DNA of 64,000 nucleotides from Armigeres subalbatus (taxonomy: Eukaryota > Arthropoda > Insecta > Diptera > Culicidae), in contig NC_085141.1 of the NCBI RefSeq assembly GCF_024139115.2, positions 247,736,096 to 247,800,095 on the forward strand, read 5' to 3'. Every line of letters begins with the position of its first letter. Positions within the stretch are counted from its first letter, which is position 1. Shown here piece after piece: positions 1-10,433 of the stretch. The translations under genes and the position numbers were made by a program. The notes under the pieces are model-generated. The model was given only the letters and a program-made list of their open reading frames with translations. It ran no database searches and was not told the origin of the DNA.

Positions 1-1057
1 GCTGCCTTCTGAAACATATCAGCGCGCGGCCCTCTAATGATTATTATATAAGAGAAATAGCACAGCATTGAAGCGGGTGAACGGCGGCGTTCATTCTGTG
101 GGAAACGGGAAAGAGGTGTGTTCCCTCAGGGAAATCTTCAGCACGGGTTGGGATCGCGACGGGAGAGAGAATTGTTGGCCGAAGGTCCAACAGCGTTTCC
201 GTGTGGTGTGCGTAAGAATACGCTGCACCACGGCCAAGGGTCGATAGAGGACGTGAAGGGCGAGTGTCCGCGTTCTCGGTAGTGTTTGTACGCTGTCGCC
301 CTCCTGAATCTGCCCTTACCGGGAAGAAGGGACTCGCTCGCGTTGCATTCGGTTAGGTGTGTTTGTGTTCCCGACATATATTTCCTTGATCTGCCAGCAT
401 AAGCGACCGACACGGGCTGTACGCGCGCGCGCCGCGTATTTGTGTACGTGACAGAAGGCCCAACATCATCCAGGAAAAGAAGAAAATTTTATGTTGGCCC
501 GTCGAACAGCACCAGAAAATATGTTTTTTCCTCCATCGTGGCGGGGCCGATGTTCGGCAAAATTTTGAATGATTCCTGGAAATTTGGCCGCGATCGCGCG
601 CTTTCTCGGTATTTGCATCGACAGCAGTAGCACGACTTCCGGCGGTCGATTCGATCGAATAAATCGCGACGGCTACGTAACGATTTGTCGGAAGTGAAGC
701 GGCGACGGGGCGTCGAGGGGGTGTTCCACGGTAGCAGCAGTCTGCACCGTCGAGCTTCGTGGAAGTGCCATTTCCGAGAAGTGAGAATCAGGAAAAAAGG
801 ATACAACACAGGCCAGGCAGAGCCAGCCGCCACCTTTTGGGATTACCTTAATACTGGAAAAGTGTAGTGAGCGAAAAAGACAAGAATCGATATTCACAAC
901 TTTTGTTTTGTGTTCTGCTCAACGACTTGCAAAATAAAAAGCGAAAATCGCACGAAAATCTCCACTAGTCGAGGCGAACCACATTATGGATTATCTACGG
1001 ATGCTGTAGCGAATGACACCCCAGAAGTAATCGATACTGCATATTCATAATTTAAAG
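1..1057. other. GC-richer non-repeat stretch, possible non-coding exon
   Basis: No repeat family or protein similarity is recognised here. Base composition is richer in G and C than the AT-rich flanks, with CpG-containing runs around 120-720. Open frames are short, mutually overlapping and without domain signatures. A splice-donor-like AAAG|GTAATT lies at 1057/1058, right where the sequence becomes AT-rich, so a long 5' untranslated exon on the plus strand is possible. This is inference only; no start codon context or promoter was identified. Confidence 0.2.
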
Positions 1058-1467
1058 GTAATTGTTTGGCCGTTTTACTGGATCAAAATGGTTTCCAGTA
1101 AATAATTAATTACCATGCTTTAATGTTGTAAATGGTAATCAGTTTTAAGTTCAATTTTTTTAAACAAACATTTTTCTTTGTGATCGGTATGATGTGGTCA
1201 CCGTCTGCTTATGGATGGCCAATTAGACGAATCGCTCGACGAATTTGATGTTTTCTATAGAACCTGAATTCTATTCTGTAATACAAGTTTAACATCATAC
1301 ACATATCTTATAATCAACGAGCACGATGGTCGAAAACATGGGAATGGCTCTTATCAATCACGTCGGCAATGGACGACAGTCAGTCGATACGGACAAAATT
1401 TCATCCATCGGAAAAGTCGATCGAATTAGAAATTTGTACCAGCAATATTTTGTAAATTTATGTTTAA

Positions 1468-1663
1468 TTAGCAGACCCGACAAACTTCGTTTCGCCTAAA
1501 ATTGATTTATTCTTTGATTAATTCTCGAGTTATGGAGAAATTTGTGTTTCATTTGTATGGGAGCCTTGTAAACCTCCACATGCCAGATTTGGCTCCATTT
1601 GCTTAATTACTTCTCGAGTTATGCATTCAGACAGACAGAAATTCATTTTTATGTATATATAGA
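1468..1663 (-). mobile_element. Helitron-like non-autonomous element, copy 1
   Basis: Read on the minus strand it starts TCTATATATACAT and ends CGGGTCTGCTAA, with A before and T after. That fits the Helitron pattern of a 5' TC, a 3' CTRR and insertion between A and T. It shares the CTGTCTGTCTG-type 5' region, an internal segment around ATTTGTATGGGAG and a 3' segment with the copy at 9004-9257. It carries no coding capacity. The Helitron assignment rests on the termini and on recalled insect families; a 3' subterminal hairpin was not verified. Confidence 0.6.
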
Positions 1664-2249
1664 TTCGTTGCACATTTTTGGACCATGAAAATAAAGGAAA
1701 AATTAAACGAATGCGTGGTACCCTTTACCGTTTGATATTTACAATCACCAAGTGATGAACTCGATGTCCTTTAAAAAATCACTTGAATTTAAAATAAGAA
1801 CTGGTTATGTGTATATGTCTACATTTAATCTATTTTTACACTCTCATCATCGAGGAATAAAATACTGTACACTTCGACAACCTTAGAAATCTTACAACAA
1901 AAAATGCGGTGTTGAACCTAGACCCTCTCGCTTAGCGCTTAGTTAGTTTCGTTTCCGTATTCATGTTGCGGGACTCAAACTTGTTACGTAATCCACAGAA
2001 GGCCATATTCGCAGCAGCAATACGTTTTTTCACTTCACGGGAAACGTCATTGTCTAATGCGTTCCAAAGTAATAAAAATAACAACTTCAAACACATCCCC
2101 ATCAAGCACTACCTTAGCATCACTAGGTATCTCTTTATCTCTACACGTAACTATGTACTTCGCTTTGTTAGAGTTAAATTTAAACATCTGACTGTTATCA
2201 GCATATAAATATGTTTTAACACTTTTTCCAGTCAATTGCGCATTTAAGA

Positions 2250-2700
2250 GGGGCTAGGAGGTTCTAAGATTAGGGCAAGGGCCGTTTGGCCGAAAAGAAT
2301 ATTAGGCAGAAAGGGTCAATTGGCCGAAAGGGCCGTTTGACTGAAAGGGTCATTTGGCCAAAAGGGTCATTTGGCTGAAAGGGTCATTAGGCCGAAAGAG
2401 TCATTTGGCAGAAAGGGTCCGGTCATTTGGGCGAAAGGGTCATTTGGCCAAAAAGGTCATCTGGCCGGAAAGGTCATTTTGCCGAAAGGGTCGTTTTGCT
2501 GAAATAGTCATTAGGACAAAAGGGTCATTGAGCCGAAATAGTCATTGGGCCGAAAGGGTCATTAAGTCGAAAAGGTCATTTGACCGAAAGGGTCATTTGG
2601 TCGAAATGGTCCTTAGACCGAAAGGGTCGTTTGGCCGAATAGGACATTTGGCCGAATAGGTCATTTGGCCGAATAGGACATTTGACCGAATAGGTCATTT
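2250..2700 (-). repeat. 17-bp minisatellite, TTCGGCCAAATG family, inverted block
   Basis: Tandem degenerate units of about 17 bp read GGCCGAAAGGGTCATTT on the plus strand. They are the reverse complement of the units at 3000-3100 and 5560-6335. Roughly 24 units are visible, with the changes concentrated in the GGCC core. The 101-codon open frame across the block has a repetitive translation (KGHLAERV-like) and is not a gene. Confidence 0.85.
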
Positions 2701-2900
2701 GAAAAGTGAGAAATTAGGAGTAAGAAGAAAGACGTCTCAATTCTCATTTCTCACTTCTCACTGTAAAAAGTGAGAAGCGTGAAGTGAGTAGTGAGACGTC
2801 TCACTACCAACTACGCACTACTCACTTTTCACAGTGAGAAGTGGGACGTCTCACTTCACACTCTTCATTTTTCTATTCTCACTGTAAAAAGTGAGCCCCA
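2701..2900. repeat. GTGAGACGTCTCAC palindrome cluster
   Basis: This segment joins the inverted 17-bp block on its left to forward blocks on its right. It consists of repeated AGTGAGAAGTGAG-like words in both orientations. GACGTCTCA-containing perfect palindromes occur near 2728, 2796 and 2846. It would fold into several hairpins. No coding sequence is present. Confidence 0.7.
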
Positions 2901-2959
2901 AACGGTATATTCGACCAAACAACTTTCCGCCTAGTGGTTTTTGGGTGAAACTTGTTCGA

Positions 2960-3430
2960 ACGATATTCGGCCAAATAGCCCTTTCACACCTCATTTCTTA
3001 CTTTTAAAATGTCCTATTCGGCCAAATGTCTTATTCGGCCAAATGTCCTTTTCGGCCAAATTTCCTATTAGGCCGAATATTCCATTCGGCCGCATCCACA
3101 CCATTTCATCGAAAGACATTTCGCCAAATGACATTTCGTCGAATGACTTTTGGTCGAAAGCACGTTACGTCGAATGGAAATTTGGTCGAAGGAACATTTA
3201 GTCGAAAATGGTTTTTTATTCCACTAGCGGCGCAGGACATTTGGTCGAAAGGCGTTTGGTCGAAAAGACACTACGACGAATGGACATTTAGTCGAAATCA
3301 GATTGAAAATTAAGAATCTTCGTACATTTTGTTGAATGACGTTCAGTCGATAGTGGATTTTCGAGTTAAAAATTTTGGTACATTTAGTCTAATGGCGATC
3401 CGTCGGAAGAAAAAAATCTTTAGTCAATAT
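2960..3430 (+). repeat. 17-bp minisatellite, forward block, diverging into TTTGGTCGAA units
   Basis: Units ATTCGGCCAAATGTCCT are nearly perfect at 3010-3080. They grade into ATTTGGTCGAA and ATTTAGTCGAA variants up to about 3430. The short open frames here are repeat read-through. Confidence 0.75.
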
Positions 3431-4229
3431 CAATTAAAAAATAAATGATTTCTAGCAGTGTTTTTAGAAGTCATATAATTATTGACCCAATATTGTCCAA
3501 AGAATGATGGGTTCATAAAAAAAAATATGAAAACGTTGCATATTCCGAGAATATTCTCGACTGGATATTGACAATGGCGAACCCCTCTAACCGACTACAA
3601 TGAATCTATACCACCAGGTGAAAAACATTTAGTCGAATGATGTTGCGTCATATGAACATTTGATCGGAATCAAATTTTCCGCAAATGATTAACGAGTTAT
3701 GGTTGGAAGACAATTTTATACTGAACTAACTATTGTATAAATATTGAATAAGAAAGAGTATCAATGAAAAGAATAAGAAAACCAAGTCCATTCGACCAAA
3801 TGTCCCTTCGACTAAAAGTCCTTTCAACGAAATGTCATTTGACCAAAAGGCATTAGACTAAATGTCAATCAACGAAATGTATCAAAGCCGACTACGATGA
3901 AGTATTGGCAAAATAACATTGATATCATTGGTTTTGGCCATGTGCGGAAAAATAGAATAGAGGATATTTCACCATCATTACCTAACATTTTGCGTTTTCT
4001 GTAGGTTTTCATTTTTTTATAATATATTAGGGTCTCCAGAAGTTTCTGTTAGCTCAGGAGAAAAATCCTTATTGGCATTCGTATTCGTTTCTTCCGCTGT
4101 TGATTGAACTTCCTCACGTCCACTGAATTCCTCTAATCAGTTTATCCATGTATCTTGTGGATTATTCATTCAAATTTAACCAAAAATCTATTGACGTATC
4201 ATCCATTTAACTAATAACCTATTTCAAAC
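3431..4229. repeat. Degenerate continuation of the 17-bp repeat complex
   Basis: Scattered units of the TTTAGTCGAATG / ATTCGACCAAATG type are visible around 3620-3670 and 3785-3890, separated by AT-rich sequence. No gene is recognisable. Confidence 0.45.
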
Positions 4230-4231
4230 TA

Positions 4232-5327
4232 GGGACGTTCCGATACTTCCGATATATCGGAATATCGTTATTTTTGTTTCGATATCCGATATTTTTGTAT
4301 CGATATTTTGCTTTCAATATATCGGTCATATCGATATTTTTGCTTTCGATATCGATATATTGAATCAGAACAAAGTAACACAAACGAAAATCATGCAAAT
4401 GTATTTTTATGCAATGCAATGTATTTCGTAAAAGAAAATACTTCAAAATGAATCTGAAATGCCGTATTTTTAATGGAAGATAATTTTTCTCGGTAGCGCG
4501 GATGGTGTGATGTGTGCGCTGCCATCACAAATAGTTTTAACAACTCAACACTTTACATTGACGCGCCGTTGTGCAACATCTGTCATACCGCTGGTATTTG
4601 AATCCTTATGCGAATTCAATTACAGTCGCCTCTCCACATCTCGATATTGAAGGGACCATCGAGATAGGAATGGTCTTAGAAATTTCCAAATATTTCTACG
4701 GGTTTTCTGATGAAAATTTTGATTGATTTTTTTCGGATGGCAATTTTTGCGTAAATTTTGAAGAATGCCCGTGAAAATCTAAGAGAATTTCCTGCTGAAA
4801 TTCAAAGGAATTTGATGTGAAACAAAATGATAATTTCTCGTGAAAGCTTATGAGAATTTCCTTTTCAATGTCAATGGATTTTCTTGTAATAATTCTGAAT
4901 TTTCTTTGAAAATTAAATTAGAAAAAAAAACTCCAGTAAAAATTCTGAAGAGAGAAAATTTCTCGAAACTTCAGTTGATTTTTTCGAGCGAACGGGAGAT
5001 AGTAAGGCAGTATCATGCCGAAAACGCTTCCGCTACCGGTTAAAACTACGACGAACGCCGCCGCCAATGATTGTTGGACTGGCACACTCTAGATTGGATT
5101 AAATAATAGAAAAAAAGTTTCCAATAATTATTGTAAATGGGTAATATGGTAATACTATAGTAATTAAATAACTAAAACAAATATATTCTAAATATTCTCA
5201 TTTCTGAAATATCATATGATTTTCCGATATATCGATATTTTCATTGCAATATATCGGTGATATCGATACTTTGATTCGATTATCGTATCGAATCAAATAT
5301 CGATATTTTGAAGTATCGGAACGTCCC
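4232..5327. mobile_element. TA-flanked TIR element, GGGACGTTCCGATA family, copy 1
   Basis: Terminal inverted repeats begin GGGACGTTCCGATACTTC on the left; the right end is its complement, GAAGTATCGGAACGTCCC. The element is flanked by a TA dinucleotide at 4230-4231 and 5328-5329, consistent with a TA target duplication. Subterminal sequence is rich in TATCGATAT words. The interior shares long stretches with the copy at 27479-28833, for example ACTACGACGAACGCCGCC near 5045. No transposase frame is visible, so it is non-autonomous. TA duplication suggests a Tc1/mariner-type superfamily (inference). Confidence 0.85.
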
Positions 5328-5339
5328 TAATTTCAAACA

Positions 5340-6335
5340 CTTTCTACATTTGACAATATTTCCATTCGACTAAATGTCCTTTCGACTAAATGCCCTTTCG
5401 ACTAAATATCCATTCGATCAAATATCCATTCGACTAAATGTCCATTTGACTAAATTTCCATTCGACTAAATGACCCTTCGACCAAATGTACTTTCTACGA
5501 AATGTCATTCGACTAAACGTCATTCGACGAACTGTCCCAAAGCTCAGTCGGCAAAATGTTCTATTCAGCCAAATTTTCTACTCGGCCAAATAACCTATTC
5601 GGCCAAAAGTCTCATTCGACCAAATGTCCTATTCAACCAAATGTCTTATTCGGCAAAATGTTCTTTTCGATAAAATGACCTTTTAGATAAAATGACCTAT
5701 TCGGCGAAATTTTCTATTCAGCCAAATGACCTATTCGGTCAATTGTCCTATTCGGCAAAATGACCTATTCGGCCAAATAACCGGCCGGATGTCCTATTCG
5801 GGAAAATTCCCTATTCAGCCAAATGTCTCATTCGGCTAAATGACCTTTTCTGCCAAATGTCCTATACGGTCGAATGAGCTATTCGGTAAAATGACCTATT
5901 CAGCCAAATGTCCCATTCGGCTGAATGAACTATTCGTCAAAATGACCTATTCGACCAAATGACTCATTCGACCAAATGTCCTATTCAACCAAATTTCTTA
6001 TTCGGCAAAATGTCCTTTTCGATAAAATGACCTATTCGGCAAAATTTCCGATTCGGCTAAATGACCTATTCGACCAATTGTCCTGTTCTGCAAAAAGACA
6101 TATTCGGCAAAATGACCTATTCGGCCAAATAACCTATTCGGCCAAATGGCCTAATCGGGCGAATGTTCTATTCAGCCAAATATCTCATTCGGCCAAAAGT
6201 CCTATTCAGCCAAATATCCTGTTCGGCAAAATGTCCTTTTCGGCAAAATTACCTATTCGCCAAAATGTTCTATTCGGCCAAATGTCTCATTCAGCCAAAT
6301 GACCTATTCGGTAAAATGATCTATTCGGCATCTAC
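5340..6335 (+). repeat. 17-bp minisatellite, main forward block
   Basis: This is about 1 kb of tandem 17-bp units. It opens with ATTCGACTAAATGTCCT variants (5340-5530) and continues as ATTCGGCCAAATGACCT variants. The whole block is open in more than one plus frame because the unit rarely makes stops. The predicted peptides (FGQMSYSAK-like) are repeat artefacts. Confidence 0.9.
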
Positions 6336-6505
6336 TCAAAGAAGGCATTACCAACTCCTTTCGCCTTATACCGGGCAGATGCATCCATTTAAAGAAGGCG
6401 TTACCCCTTCCTTCGTCTTATACCGGGCAGACGTGTTCTTTTAAAGAAGGCATTATCAGCTTCTTTCGCCTTTTACCGGGCAGATGCATCCGTTTAAAGT
6501 GGCAA
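6336..6505 (+). repeat. 52-bp tandem repeat (CGCCTTATACCGGGCAGA), block 1
   Basis: Units of about 52-54 bp each contain CGCCTTATACCGGGCAGA and TTTAAAGAAGGC. Two alternating unit types occur, one with ATGCATCC and one with CGTGTTC after GCAGA. The array is interrupted at about 6505 by the foldback element and resumes at 7311. Confidence 0.85.
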
Positions 6506-7310
6506 AACATACTTTTGCATATAAACAATAAAGGCGGATCCTTAAAAAAACGAAAATCGATTCATAAATAACTTCTGAATGTTTCATAAAACGCTACCAT
6601 AAATCCATAAAATAGTTCAGAAGATCCCATAAAGAATATTTTTTCGATCCATAACTAAACTAAAATGTAGCAATTAATGGTAAAATATGTTCCATTAACA
6701 TAGTCAAGAAAAACAATACAATTCCTGCTATTTTACCATGAATGTATGACAAATGATACATAAATCTTTGGAAAATGATCAATAAAAAACTATATTTTGA
6801 TCCATAAAACTTCAAATTTGCGCATTTTTTTATCGTAATGATGATCAATAATTTCAGTAATATGATCCATAATTTTGGTCATATGATCCATAACTCTGGC
6901 CATTTGATCCATAGCTTTGTTCAAATGATCCATAGTTTTGGTGATATGATCTATACATTTTGGCAAATGATCCATAGATTTTTTTTAAAATGTGTGGATC
7001 AATTAATATAGTTTCATTGGCCTTCTTTCCAAGCATTATGGATCATATAAACAAAATTATGGATCATATGATCAAAATTATGGATCATATTACTGAAATT
7101 ATGGATCATCATCAGGATAAAAATTGCGCAAATTTGAAATTTTATGGATCAAAATATAGTTTTTATGGATCATTTTTCAATTTACGGATCAATAAATTAT
7201 TTTTATGGAATCTCCCGAACTATTTTATGGATTCATGGTATCGTTTTATGGAACATTCAGATGTTAGTTACGGATCGTTTTTCATTATTTTATGGATCGT
7301 TTTCGCGCAT
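6506..7310. mobile_element. Foldback element of ATGATCCATAA repeats
   Basis: It sits between two blocks of the 52-bp array, breaking a TTTAAAG...GGCGTTACCCC unit, so it inserted into that array. Left (about 6571-6975) and right (about 7030-7290) parts are inverted copies of one another; for instance CTTCTGAATGTTTCATAAAA at 6570 pairs with the complement of sequence near 7255. The arms are themselves made of short degenerate units ATGATCCATAATTTTGGTC. The loop is about 50 bp. The left arm carries an extra segment of about 115 bp near 6660-6775. No protein is encoded. Confidence 0.75.
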
Positions 7311-7556
7311 TGAACGGTGCGTTACCCCTCTTTTCACCTTATACCAGGCAGATGCATCCATTAAAAGAAGGCGTTACACCTCCCTTCGTCTTAGACCGGG
7401 CATGCGAGTTCTATTAAAGAAGGCATTATCAGCTCCTTTCACCTTAAACCGGGCAGATGCATCCATTTAAAGAAGGCGTTACTCCTCCCTTCGCCTTTTA
7501 CCGGCCAGACGCGTTCTTTTAAAAAAGACATTTCAACTCCTTACGCCTTATACCAG
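7311..7556 (+). repeat. 52-bp tandem repeat, block 2
   Basis: Continuation of the array broken by the foldback element, with the same alternating unit types. The 108-codon open frame here is repeat read-through. Confidence 0.8.
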
Positions 7557-7722
7557 CAGAGGTGGTCGAACCCGAACCCGGTTTGTTTCGGGTTTAATGA
7601 ACGGGTTTGGCTTGAGTTTGATAAAAAAAATTATTCCGAGTTCGGGTCGGGTCCGGGTTTGAAGGAAATTTACAATTCGGGTCGGGTTCGGGTTTGCAAA
7701 ATGCGAAACCCGACCATCCCTG
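7557..7722. mobile_element. hAT-like short TIR element rich in CGGGTTCGGGT
   Basis: The ends are CAGAGGTGGTCG on the left and the complement of CAGGGATGGTCG on the right, resembling hAT termini. The interior is GGGTTCGGGTTT-type repeats. It interrupts a TACC..GGGCAGG unit of the 52-bp array. A clear 8-bp target duplication was not found. Similar sequence lies near 59600-59700. Confidence 0.55.
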
Positions 7723-7750
7723 GGGCAGGCGCATCCATGCAAAGTAGGTA

Positions 7751-8034
7751 CAGCAACAGTTCGCTAACTGGGCGCTTTTTAACTGGACTGCTTTTTAACT
7801 GGGCGTTCGCTAACTGGGCATTCGCTAACTGTGCCAAAACCCAGTTAAAAGCAGTTATCCGTCAAAAACAAAAACAAATTCTAGGCTGCGAGGGGAGTAT
7901 AAATGGTATATTATTGTCGTTCCATCTAAAACATTGATCATAACAATGTATCGTAAATCCCCTCGACAGCCCAGTCAAAAAGCGGCGCTCGTTAACTGGA
8001 GTGATGTTTTAGCCCAGTTAGCGAATGGATGCTG
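7751..8034. mobile_element. TA-flanked MITE, CAGCAACAGTTCGCTAACTG termini
   Basis: Left end CAGCAACAGTTCGCTAACTG; right end is the complement of CAGCATCCATTCGCTAACTG. TA flanks it at 7749-7750 and 8035-8036. Several extra CGCTAACTGGGC words lie just inside the left end. It is inserted in the 52-bp repeat array. A CAG-initiated TIR with TA duplication fits a pogo-like MITE (inference). It is 284 bp long and non-coding. Confidence 0.8.
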
Positions 8035-8036
8035 TA

Positions 8037-8210
8037 TTATCTTTTCCCTTTGCTTTATACCGGGCAGAAGCGTTAATTCATAGAAGGGACTACCTCTTTT
8101 CTTTTCTTTATACCGAGCAAACTTGTTCATTTGAAGAAGGCATTGTTTTCTCACTTTGCGTTATACCGACCGGATGTGGTCATTCAAAGAAAGCATAACC
8201 TTTTTTCATT
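8037..8210 (+). repeat. 52-bp tandem repeat, block 3
   Basis: Further diverged units of the same array, with TTTATACCGGGCAGA and GAAGGCATTG words. They run into the AT-rich segment preceding the CATTCCGCGGAATG cluster. Confidence 0.7.
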
Positions 8211-8482
8211 ATTTAAATCACAATTCAAAAAAAATAACCCGAATTGCAAGTAATTAGGCAGAAATCGGTAAATATTTCAATGATAATTATTCTAACTGAA
8301 TTCCGGCAAATGGCATTCCGCGGAATGATTTTCGGTGAAAAGGTACATTCCGCGAAATGTCTTTCGAAAAAAAGGTGCATTCCGCGAAATGTGTTTCGGA
8401 GATTTGGTACATTCCGCGGAATGTGGTACCGCGAAAAAAAAATCCGCTAGATGTTTTTCGGCGAAATAGTATACAACTATTC
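8211..8482. repeat. CATTCCGCGGAATG cluster, homologous to an end of the 59.16-60.48 kb element
   Basis: Palindromic words ATTCCGCGGAATG and TTTCGGYGAAA recur at 8305-8475. The AT-rich segment at 8215-8300 and this cluster are the reverse complement of 59220-59400. The edge TTTTTCGGCGAAATAGTATACAA at about 8455-8477 corresponds to the terminal repeat at 59163. This is therefore one end of a second, rearranged copy of that element. Confidence 0.7.
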
Positions 8483-8760
8483 GGCCAAATAACCTATTCG
8501 CCCAAATGACCTATTATGTCAAATGACCTATTCTGCCAAATGTGCTATTCTGGCGAATGTTCTATTCAGCCAAATGTCCTGTTTGGCAAAATGTCCTTTT
8601 CGGGCAAATAACCTATTTGTCCAAATGACCTATTATGTCAAATGTCCTATTCGGCCAAATGAGCTATTCGGTAAAATAACCTTTTAGGCCAAATGACCTA
8701 TTCAGTCAAATGTCTCATTCGGCTAAATGACCTATTCGGCCAAATGTCCAATTCGGTTTT
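8483..8760 (+). repeat. 17-bp minisatellite, terminal forward block
   Basis: ATTCGGCCAAATGACCT units resume immediately after the cluster above and end near 8760. The 52-bp array and its nested insertions are thus bracketed by the same 17-bp repeat. Confidence 0.85.
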
Positions 8761-9003
8761 TGGACCATATGAAATATTTAAAGTGTTGATGAAACAAATT
8801 TTTCGATCAAATTTCTTTTTTTGGTCTCTTTTTTTTATCAAAATAAGCAAAAAATCATCACAGCAGATTCATCAAAATTAAGTGCAAAACAACTTATCTG
8901 AAATAATAACACGTTAAAAACGCTGTATGGCTGATTTGGCGTATGTGACTTTTAAGCGAATATCGCTCAAAATTGTAATTGTCGACCAAAATGTCGGCAT
9001 TAA

Positions 9004-9257
9004 TCTATATACATATCTATACATACATTTCTGTCTGTCTGAACCATATAGACTCGGAAACTACTAAACCAATCGGCGTGAAAATTTGTATGCAGAGGTT
9101 TTCGAGGCCGGGGAAGGTTCTTAAGATGGTTCGAGACCCCTCCCCTCTTTGGAAAGGGGGGCTCTCATACAAATGAAACACCAATTTCTTAATTTCTCGA
9201 AAATTAATCAGAGAATACATCGATTTTAGGCGAAAGAAAGTTCGTCGGGTCTGCTAG
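9004..9257 (+). mobile_element. Helitron-like non-autonomous element, copy 2
   Basis: Starts TCTATATACATATC and ends GTCGGGTCTGCTAG, flanked by A and T. It is 254 bp and longer than copy 1 because it keeps an internal segment around CGAGACCCCTCCCCTCTTTG. It is non-coding. Termini agree with Helitron rules; family name not assigned. Confidence 0.65.
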
Positions 9258-9956
9258 TATATAATGGTTTACTCCATGTTTGGACCAGTTGGCGTCTCGT
9301 AAACGTTTGGTAAACCTGTTCTACCATCCTGCTTTGACATTAAGCTGAGTGGTTTCGAATGAGAGTTGTGCATTAAATATAACCTTTTCAACCTTTTCTT
9401 GTACAACTTAACCAAATATTAGGCAAAAAACAGAGAGGATTTACAAAACAATAAACAGCTTATTAATCTCTTTTGTTCTAAAAATGTTTTAAATTAAGAT
9501 GCACTTAACATTTTAAACTCGCGCAAGTCGCCCGAAATCTAATTTGGTACCAGTTGGCGATAACTGAATATTGCTCGTTCTTTCAAATCGGCTCTTCCAC
9601 CACTCTGGTTACACTGGACCCATCGCCGCTAATATTTAGACTCTCACATATTTTGTTGTTATGAAAGAAATGTTTTTAACCATTATTAGTAAAATTGTTT
9701 GATGCGACCCCAGATTGTGACGACTTGACGACTAATGAGTCACATTTGGAAGCTGAAATGTTTTCCAGTAATTTAATTTTTTAAATTTAGTGATAACTAT
9801 ACTTTTTTCTCTAAAACTTTTTTCTTTTATAAACTCAAACATTAATTTAATATTTGTTCTTGGTGCTGAACTGTTACTAATCATCGGAGTATGCACGAAA
9901 GCGTGCTCGCGCGCCTTTCGGCAAACCACAGCCCGACAGTCCGACCGAATCTAATA
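9258..9956. other. AT-rich non-coding, nothing recognised
   Basis: No repeat family, coding domain or RNA gene was recognised between the Helitron-like element and the next TIR element. Confidence 0.4.
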
Positions 9957-10102
9957 CTAAGGACACACATGTGGTACTTGTACCATGGTACAAAAGAACA
10001 AGAAAATTATTCCAAGACTATCTTTAATAAAGACAATAATTGGTATGGTACTCATTTCAAGATTCTTGTACCATGGTACTTGTACCACCAGTGTGTCATT
10101 AG
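9957..10102. mobile_element. 146-bp TA-flanked MITE with GGTACC-type palindromes
   Basis: Inverted ends CTAAGGACACACATGTGG and the complement of CTAATGACACACTGGTGG, flanked by TA at 9955-9956 and 10103-10104. Nested TTGTACCATGGTAC words extend the pairing to about 40 bp per arm. It is non-coding. Confidence 0.8.
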
Positions 10103-10433
10103 TATAACCGATGCGATGGTACATCGCGTCGTTGATTGTTCTTTCAGCGCATAGAAAGGGTTGGACTCCTGCGTAACATAACAGAACTTACCTACATCTA
10201 AACGTGCCTGCTTCGCATACGAAAGAGGATGATGTGAGGAAACGGAGAAAACTGGCAACGCTCACGCTGGTTCTCCGCGCGCGGAGAACGAGTGAGCATA
10301 CCAAGGAGGAAATTATTTCAAAACATAGCAACAAATGTCCAACAAAATAATTTCCAATTTTAGACAAAAATCGTTGCAATCTTCTATTGCAACGGTTAGC
10401 TCCTTGTACCCTTTAGTATAACATAGGTAAATA

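Noticed and set aside
5976..6444. Plus-strand frames over 90 codons with FGQMSYSAK-like repeats
   Set aside because: Repeat read-through of the 17-bp array.
7895..7930. TATA-like promoter GAGTATAAATGG
   Set aside because: It lies inside a TA-flanked MITE and no gene follows.
2250..8760. CRISPR-like regular repeats
   Set aside because: Units are contiguous 17-mers without unique spacers, and the context is a eukaryotic genome.
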